This document shows positions 58,406 through 64,000 of a DNA stretch of 64,000 bases, in pieces. The translations under genes were made by a program, and so were the position numbers. This DNA comes from Gnetum montanum. Taxonomy: Eukaryota; Streptophyta; Gnetopsida; Gnetales; Gnetaceae. The notes beneath the pieces were generated by a model. It searched no databases. It saw nothing but the letters and a program-made list of their open reading frames with translations, and had not been told where the DNA came from. The stretch lies in the NCBI GenBank assembly GCA_015680685.1, contig MNCI01024166.1, positions 65,812-129,811 of the forward strand, read 5' to 3'. Every line of letters begins with the position of its first letter. Position 1 is the stretch's first letter.

Positions 58406-59216
58406 CAATCTTTATCATAAGTTACATGGCCATCTTTCGCAACACATGCTTTAATGTAGCCGCTTCCTTGGGAGATATCATCACCCACATATCCTGGCTC
58501 GCACTGGCATCTTACACCTCCTTTAATAGTAGTTGCATTAACACAAAGGGCATTGGGAGCACAAGATATAGCAGAGCACTTACCTTGCACTGGCCATTCC
58601 AACCTGAGTCCATGTTCAGCATCCAAAAAATTTGCAGAGGAACTTGATAGCACCCAGTTGCTGAAACCACTACATTGGAACCCGGAGAAACTCTCAATAC
58701 TGCTGACTCCCGCTTTCCACAGGGTAGAATTGGAAACACGGTAGCAACATGTGGCATTAAATCTGCATTTTGTGTTATTGTGATGAAGAGGTATGTCGCA
58801 GTTCATCAAGCAGGCCGATGAATTCTTTAGTTAGAAAGTTGCGGAAAATTTTCTACAGAGATGTCATAGATCTCATTGCCCCTGAATATGATAGCCCTTA
58901 GGCTGACCTCACAGGAGGAATTCAGAGGATCTATAATCAGACTGTCAGATGAAATGGTTAAGATATTGTATTTTACCCCACCCAGCTTCACAAGCAGGGA
59001 AGCCTTATCAGAGCATTCTAGTTTCAGGTCTAGAATGCCTGACCTGCATTGAGGATCTAGGTAAACTGGATATGGAACTGAAGTAGATCCACAATGCTCT
59101 TTGCATCTGGAACTGTTGTCATCACGATGCAGAATGCTGGATTTGCTAATGGGCAAATATGAGATTACCATGCAGAAGAAAACTAAGGCCAAAACTGAAC
59201 TTGAGAGATTACCCAT
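58406..59216 (-). pseudogene. WAKL pseudogene exon 1: signal peptide, GUB_WAK and EGF-like/C-terminal cysteine region
   Basis: From the ATG at 59216 (chosen over an upstream ATG at 59279 because a signal peptide follows at once): MGNLSSSVLALVFFCMVISY, then CKEHCGSTSVPYPVYLDPQC, LDLKLECSDK and IDPLNSSC, the galacturonan-binding WAK pattern (C-x3-CG-x5-PYP). At 58829 a stop occurs; the homologous frame continues one base out of phase as LKNSSACLMNCDIPLHHNNT and FNATCCYRVSN. Further on, ISCAPNALCVNATTIKGGVR and CQCEPGYVGDDISQGSGYIK form an EGF-like module. The exon ends KDGHVTYDKD plus TG; joined to exon 2 it gives D-C-W-N, but no GT follows (AAGCTATG), as if the donor GT were lost. Such receptors span the plasma membrane and sense pectin. 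The frameshift and lost kinase make this a pseudogene. Confidence 0.82.
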
Positions 59217-59279
59217 GAATCCTTCCGGTCTCTTTTCCTTTAGCAGCAACCATGCAAAATTAGGGCATGCCTTTTGCAT

Positions 59280-60071
59280 TCGAACACGAACATACCCAGA
59301 AAGTTATAGGATAACTACCAAGGCTGGATACCCTCTGGTTTTCAAGTTTGAGAAGCAAATAAAGTTAAGATTAGTACCGAAAAATAGATATACGGTAACC
59401 AGGTCATTCAGGGGCTGCATATGGGCAGTTATATGGCCTAAAACTGCTCTGAGATTCATGTTTTAATTTGTTGAAGAAAAAATCTGTGGACATCCAAAAT
59501 TATAATATTTGTATGGTAGCCCAAGAGATTTAGCTGCTTTTTCTTCTCGACATCTTATATCTGGTAATTCTTATCTACATGTAGGGTTCTATTGATGCCA
59601 ACATCACCCATGCTAGGCACAAAGCTATGATCAACAAGTTTAATCCCGTGGTACCAAGCATAAAGAAAGTTAATTTGTATAAGCACATTTTGGGGCCCAA
59701 TTCATAATGGTGAGCTTGTAGAGGCAGTTAGGTTGCCATGCCATGATGGCGTGGATGTAACAACCCATGTGGTATAGAACATGGGTTACATAATAGTCGC
59801 AGAGGTGGCGTAACCGATGGTGGTGGTGCCGGAAGTTACATGCATTACACAAGAACATGGGACGTGCTTGTAACCAACAATGGACATGGTGGAGAACATG
59901 GTGACAATGGCAGGAGTTATGAAGGTGGTGGGCGAAGTGGGACGTGGCAGTAGTTACACTGGGTGAGTGGTCGTAATCGTCAATGTGAAAATTACAATTG
60001 CAGTAATCGACAGTGGGTGGTAATCGAAACCAATGTGGGACATGGGCATTTAAAACCACTAGACGAGCTGA
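59280..60071. other. WAKL upstream region and degenerate GTGGGAC/GTTAC repeats
   Basis: No gene seen. At 59750-60055 loosely repeated words (GTGGGACGTGGCAG, ACATGGGTTAC, GTAATCG) produce a spurious His/Cys-rich frame on the minus strand. Confidence 0.4.
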
Positions 60072-60080
60072 TATAAAAGG
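60072..60080 (+). promoter_or_regulatory. TATA box before minisatellite
   Basis: TATAAAAGG, 15 bases upstream of the minisatellite; a strong plant TATA match, but no gene was found downstream. Confidence 0.35.
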
Positions 60081-60094
60081 AGAACATCAAGATC

Positions 60095-60316
60095 AACCTC
60101 TCTCTCACATTGGGGGCCAACCTTTCTCTCATTGGGGGTCAACCTCTCTCACACATTGGGGTTAGCCTCTTTCTCATTGGGGGTTATCCTTCCTTTCACA
60201 TTGAGGGCCAACATCTCTCTCATGGGGGGCTAGCCTCTCTCTCACACTAGGGGCCAACCTCTCTCTCATTGGGGGTTAGCCTCTCTCTTATTAGGGATCA
60301 GCCTCTCTCATCAAGG
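60095..60316. repeat. Minisatellite, about ten 22-24 bp units
   Basis: Units of the form A(A/G)CCTCTCTCTCA(CA)TTGGGGG(CC/TT) follow each other without spacers. Lengths mostly alternate 24 and 22, giving a 46-bp higher-order unit repeated about four to five times. Confidence 0.9.
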
Positions 60317-62460
60317 AAGCCTCCTTTCTCATTTTGGCAAGCAACAATAGGATCTAGCAGCCTCCTCTTTCTCCTGCAATGGCTACAAAGTCAGCAAGTG
60401 GAGATCTGTGGGGTGCATGAGGTTCTATTTTTTTCTCTCTTGGTGTGATGCGAGCTACACGGCAAGCAACCAACACAGCGTGAATGGTTGCAAATCTAAG
60501 CAGTGCAAGGCAGGTGTTGCAGATGATAATAACATGCATCAAAGGCACATCGTGGTGGTAGTGGTTGCATGACGTCCTCTGGCCTCTCTCGTCCCTTCCC
60601 TTTCCTATGACGATAGTAGGTGACAGACGTGCTGTGCATTAGAAGTGTCAGCTGCAATAGTCTCTCTTAGAGCAAACAATAGAGGCAGTCTCTCCTACAG
60701 CAAATGGCAACAGCATTCCTTTCTCTCCTCCCTTCCCCAGTAGATGACAGTGGACAGAACTACAAACTGCAATAGCAACGGTGGCGACAAACAATGATAT
60801 GCAACATAGTCAACAACACAAACGATCTCTCAACCTCCCCTCACTCATGCAAGCACATCAAAAGACAGTGTAGACACGTGGTGGCAGTTAGCAACTACAT
60901 CAAGCAGCCTCTCTCAATGATGGTAGGGTGGCATCAAAGGACAAGGGATCAATAGGCAACCTCCCTCTCTCTGCAGATCCACACCGACGACTGCAACAAG
61001 GTTCTATCTTCTTTCTCTCTTCGATAATGATGAAGCTACAATAGGCAACCTCCCTAGGTTTTTGCCACCAACGACAGGTTGTGTGGTAGGCGACAACGAG
61101 GTGTGTGATTGTGGAACACTAGACAAATCTCTCTCCCTCCCTCTTTTAGCAACTACGAGCAGTGTCGACTATGACAATGTCCATGACAACAAGACAACAT
61201 GGACCAGTAGCAATGAGGATCAAGAAAAATTTAATTTTTTTGTTAACTACTGTATTTTCGTGAAATCTTGAATTTCAAGAGAGTTATTCAAATTCCCTGA
61301 TTTTCCAATTTAATCACTTTTTTTTCGAACGTCACATGGCCCTCTCCAATTGAGACTATTCTTGGGTTTCCATACCAATACCTATATAGAAGGTGCCCTA
61401 GGCAATAGTCTCCTCAAACAAGTTTTTTTTTTTAGTGTTGGTGCATCCAAAATTTACGCATTAATAGGTACTTATCTTGAACTCTTGACGTACAACTAGA
61501 GCACAAGGTATGGTCATTATGACATTGGTAAATAGGAGGGTAATGGAATTTGGTGTGCTTATTTTTCTATATAAATACATTTTGGCCATTCTTTCGGTAT
61601 TTTAATCCATGGAATATATTAGACATGCATGTTCATGTGGTTGTTTGCACTTTAATTTATTTTAAGTGGTTTTATGTTCTAGTAGTTTTAATATTTTGCT
61701 TGGCTACATGCCTTTGGCATTGACAGTGATGGCATTAGTGATGATGTTGATGATGATCCTTCTCCTCCTATGACTTAGTTTGGCTACTATTGGACTAGTA
61801 ATATTTTTTTTTATTTTTTTATTTTTTTTGTCACATTGTTGTAGCTATATTTAGTTTATATGGCCTTAGAGACTGTATTATTTTTAATTTTTTTCATCTA
61901 TTGCACAGTGCAATTATGCCTATTGGACATCTACTTTTGTTATTTGTTGCATAGGGCAACTATGGATATTTATTTATTTTGTTATTATCACACAGTGTGA
62001 CTATGGCTACTGTTTTGGTTATGGTTCAAAGCATTTTTCTTTGGATTTTTATGTTTGATATTTTTTCACGCGAATATAAATAGTAAATGTAGGCTACACA
62101 CTAAGGCAAAAATGAAAGACAAAGTTACAAAGTAAAAGTGGCAAATAAGACATGATACAGTAAAGGTGTAAAATACGGCATAAATGTTAAAGAAAAAATT
62201 ATAAACATTGTCATGAAGTAAACATGTCATTATGTACAAACAAGGCAAGGGAGGGGAGGCCACATATTTACTAGTTTTAGGCCCTAGCAAGCCAATAGTT
62301 TTAGGCCTTAGTGGGCCATGGCCATACTTGCCTAGCAAGTATGGGATAATTTCAAAAGAAAACACAAAAATAATATAAACATCGAGACATTATATAAGCT
62401 GCAAAAGTGAACAAATGACCATTAACAGAATAAGGTATAAGATCTCTACGATGTATTTGT
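60317..62460. other. Unassigned region with CTCT-rich and T-rich stretches
   Basis: CTCTCTC-rich and GCAAC-rich DNA to 61.25 kb, then AT-rich DNA. A TATAAATAC near 61571 is a possible promoter box. A 25-base word TTTTAGGCC(C/T)TAG is repeated at 62.28-62.31 kb. No protein or RNA gene recognised. Confidence 0.4.
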
Positions 62461-62869
62461 TGCTTGATCTTTGATAGATCAAGGAGCTTCTTTTGTACAA
62501 TCCCACACTCATCATACTTCTCATTTAATATAGAAATTGGTAGGTATTCTCATTGATCATTTAATGTTATACGGTTGGAGATATTAGCCTTATTGTTATT
62601 GTTATTAGCCCCAACTTGAGTGTTAAGAGTTTCATCTTGAAACTCCACCTATAAACCCCATTCAATGTTAACATTGTTAATAGATGGTGAACACGTGTCA
62701 TTCCCATGAATCATAATTTCACCATCCTCATATGGCAAGTGAATATCCTAATGTATAAGAGATGAGACTAATCGAAGCTTAGCCAACCATGGTCTTCCTA
62801 GGATTAAGTTAAAACCCAATGTTTATTCGACCATTAGGAAGTTGATGGATGTGGGAAACTATTCCTCAG
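62461..62869 (-). pseudogene. Gypsy gag-protease relic, target of F
   Basis: Minus strand reads TSINFLMVE, stop, TLGFNLILGRPWLAKLRLVS, SLIH, stop, DIHLPYEDGEIMIHGND from about 62860 to 62690. This is the segment after the protease active site of Ty3/gypsy elements, pattern L-L-G-R-P-W-x5-A-x5-S-x-x-H-Q. Its wording is unlike that of A2/B/E, so it is a different lineage. The active-site part is beyond F, outside the window. Confidence 0.65.
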
Positions 62870-63887
62870 TGATGAGTGGCGAGGTACCCCTACACTCAAC
62901 CATGCGAAACGAGCGTCACACGCGCGATCCGGTCGAACTCCGCAGATGGACTAGTTGTGGCACCTAGATAGTTAGCCTTAGGTCACAATTCGTTGTCTTC
63001 CCACCTGGACTAGTATTGCATATGTCACGTATGGTTTAGTCCAAATGAGGTGTATGATGTGTTCCTAATTCAATGCTACTCCTGAGACAATGGAAAATAA
63101 TATTAACTAAACTAAGCTAAGAGGGAAAGGGTAAGAAAATCTAATCTAGCCTAAGTGCGACGAGCAACTGATTCCTTGATCAACCGTACACATCTTGGAC
63201 TTCGTGCACGACTACCACTGGGACTACCAAGCATAGATCCTAGGTACGCCACTAGGATTACCAAGCGCAGATCCCAAATACGCCACTGGGTTACCAAGCA
63301 TAGATCCTAGCTACACCACTGGGCTACCAAGTAGTCACACTTAAATGTTCGTAATCAAGTCGTACTCGTTCCGCTTCTAGGAGTTTAAGGGTGAGAGACT
63401 AATCGCGATGAGTAACCGATTCCTTGACTAGCCGTACACATCCGTAGATGCTCGTAATCAAGTCATACTCACACCGTGCTATGAAAGCAATAAATAACAT
63501 TAAATAAATAAAAATCAAATAAACTAAGTGAATGCTGCAATGATGAAGTAATCTTGATCTTTATTGCCGGTCATGTGCGTGTCTAAGTACGGCACACTCG
63601 AATAAATACACCGTACAATCACATTCACCACACTGCGGGCAAACATGGGAAAAATTCTAACTCTGGAGGGATCAAACTACCAGAGCTTTGCTACTCTAAA
63701 ACTGGGATTCTGAACAAGGGAGAGCTGCATCTTATTTATAGATATGGCGGTGGACTGCGATATCGCGTACGTGATATCGCGGGGGATGCAATATCGCGGC
63801 AGATGCAATATCACGATGGATGCGATATCGCGGCAGACACGATATTGCGTACGCGATATCGCGGCCTATGCGAATCGCGTCTCATCA
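62870..63887 (-). repeat. F 3' LTR (1018 bp)
   Basis: On the minus strand it starts TGATGAGACGCGATTCGC at 63887 and ends ACCTCGCCACTCATCA at 62870. About eight (G/A)ATAT(C/T)(G/A) motifs lie at 63747-63865 and TATAAATA at 63740-63733. It is about 180 bp longer than most relatives because of internal tandem expansion (63215-63338) and a second duplicated block near 63380-63475. Confidence 0.9.
63215..63338. repeat. 34-bp tandem repeat within F LTR, 3.7 copies
   Basis: Units begin CCACT(G/A)GG at 63215, 63249, 63283 and 63316, with lengths 34, 34, 33 and a partial one. Each has TACCAAGC(A/G)(T/C)AGATCC. Relatives C, D and B hold a single counterpart pair (GGATCTGCGCTTGGTAATCC). Confidence 0.9.
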
Positions 63888-64000
63888 TACCCCCACGACT
63901 GAATAAAAACTCATCCTCGAGTTACAAGGAGAATAAGCTTCAGTGATTACATAGTGGATAGGTATGGGATTATTAACTGGAAAAAGAAATGGACTAATGC

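Larger units (their letters stand above)
62870..64000 (-). mobile_element. F: young member of the same LTR family, 3' end only
   Basis: Minus-strand element whose 3' LTR (62870-63887) and first 113 bases of internal sequence are in the window. The internal end carries the PPT AGTCGTGGGGGTA and aligns with the 3' ends of C and D (AATCCCATACCTATCCACTA; AACTCGAGGATGAG). CG dinucleotides are abundant, for example GAACGAGCG- and CGCGCGATCCGG-type words that read TG or CA in the other copies. Candidate target duplication is ctcag (62865-62869); its partner is outside. Confidence 0.88.

Noticed and set aside
58133-58408. 91-codon minus-strand frame after WAKL exon 1 as part of the receptor
   Set aside because: It has no kinase or membrane motif and the homologous membrane helix is found in exon 2 at 55.3 kb.
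59670-60059. 129-codon His/Cys-rich frame on the minus strand
   Set aside because: The His/Cys richness comes from repeated GTGG/ATGG words; there is no ordered zinc-finger spacing.

Overview
This window looks like intergenic DNA from a large, repeat-rich plant nuclear genome. The evidence is nested LTR retrotransposons with tRNA-Asp-type primer binding sites, plant-style CTATAAATA promoters, and relics of a wall-associated receptor-like gene, an LRR receptor gene and a hAT transposase. The composition and nesting would suit a gymnosperm, but that is inference and no species can be named. I found no intact host gene, tRNA, rRNA or CRISPR.

Bases 1-33179 form a tower of insertions that can be ordered from target-site duplications (TSDs). 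The outermost datable layer is A1, a minus-strand LTR element with gag plus a second gene (ORF2) and no polymerase. It landed in the integrase end of an old chromovirus, whose tail is at 33200-34627, and its 3' end lies before base 1. Inside A1's gag sits A2 (5831-31475, minus, TSD ccatc), an Athila-like element with gag, protease, reverse transcriptase, RNase H and integrase. Inside A2 are two plus-strand elements: B (14097-21209, TSD atgat, gag-protease only) in its gag, and C (22628-31261, TSD tacag, gag plus ORF2) in its 5' LTR. A further copy, D (36582-43287, TSD gtaat), is inserted in an LRR-receptor gene relic. E (about 45.7-52.7 kb, plus) is a very decayed complete-pol relative. F (62870 to past the end, minus) is a CpG-rich, apparently young member of which only the 3' LTR is visible, inserted in another gypsy relic.

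All LTRs of this group share one plan: TGATG...CATCA ends, a U3 carrying 3-8 copies of a palindromic GATATCGC motif (often joined as ...CGTACGCG...), a TATAAATA box, then about 700 bp of conserved R/U5. Gag ends in an unusual zinc knuckle, C-x2-C-x3-H-x4-C. The pol-less copies A1, C and D keep a conserved spacer followed by a TATA box, an AGGGTAA donor, an acceptor and the ORF2 start. This suggests a second, spliced transcription unit for a protein with a plant-transposon-protein-like domain, a coiled coil and no membrane anchor. A1/C/D could move using proteins of A2/E-type partners.

The right part (52.7-62.9 kb) holds unidentified AT-rich DNA and a broken wall-associated-kinase-like (WAKL) pseudogene on the minus strand. 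Exon 1 is 59216-58406 and exon 2 is 55304-55071; the 3.1-kb intron contains a hAT relic and the kinase domain is lost. Upstream of it is a minisatellite preceded by a TATA box. Assembly gaps lie at 8514-8612 and 41819-42108; the second is flanked by a perfect 131-bp inverted copy that is probably an assembly artefact.
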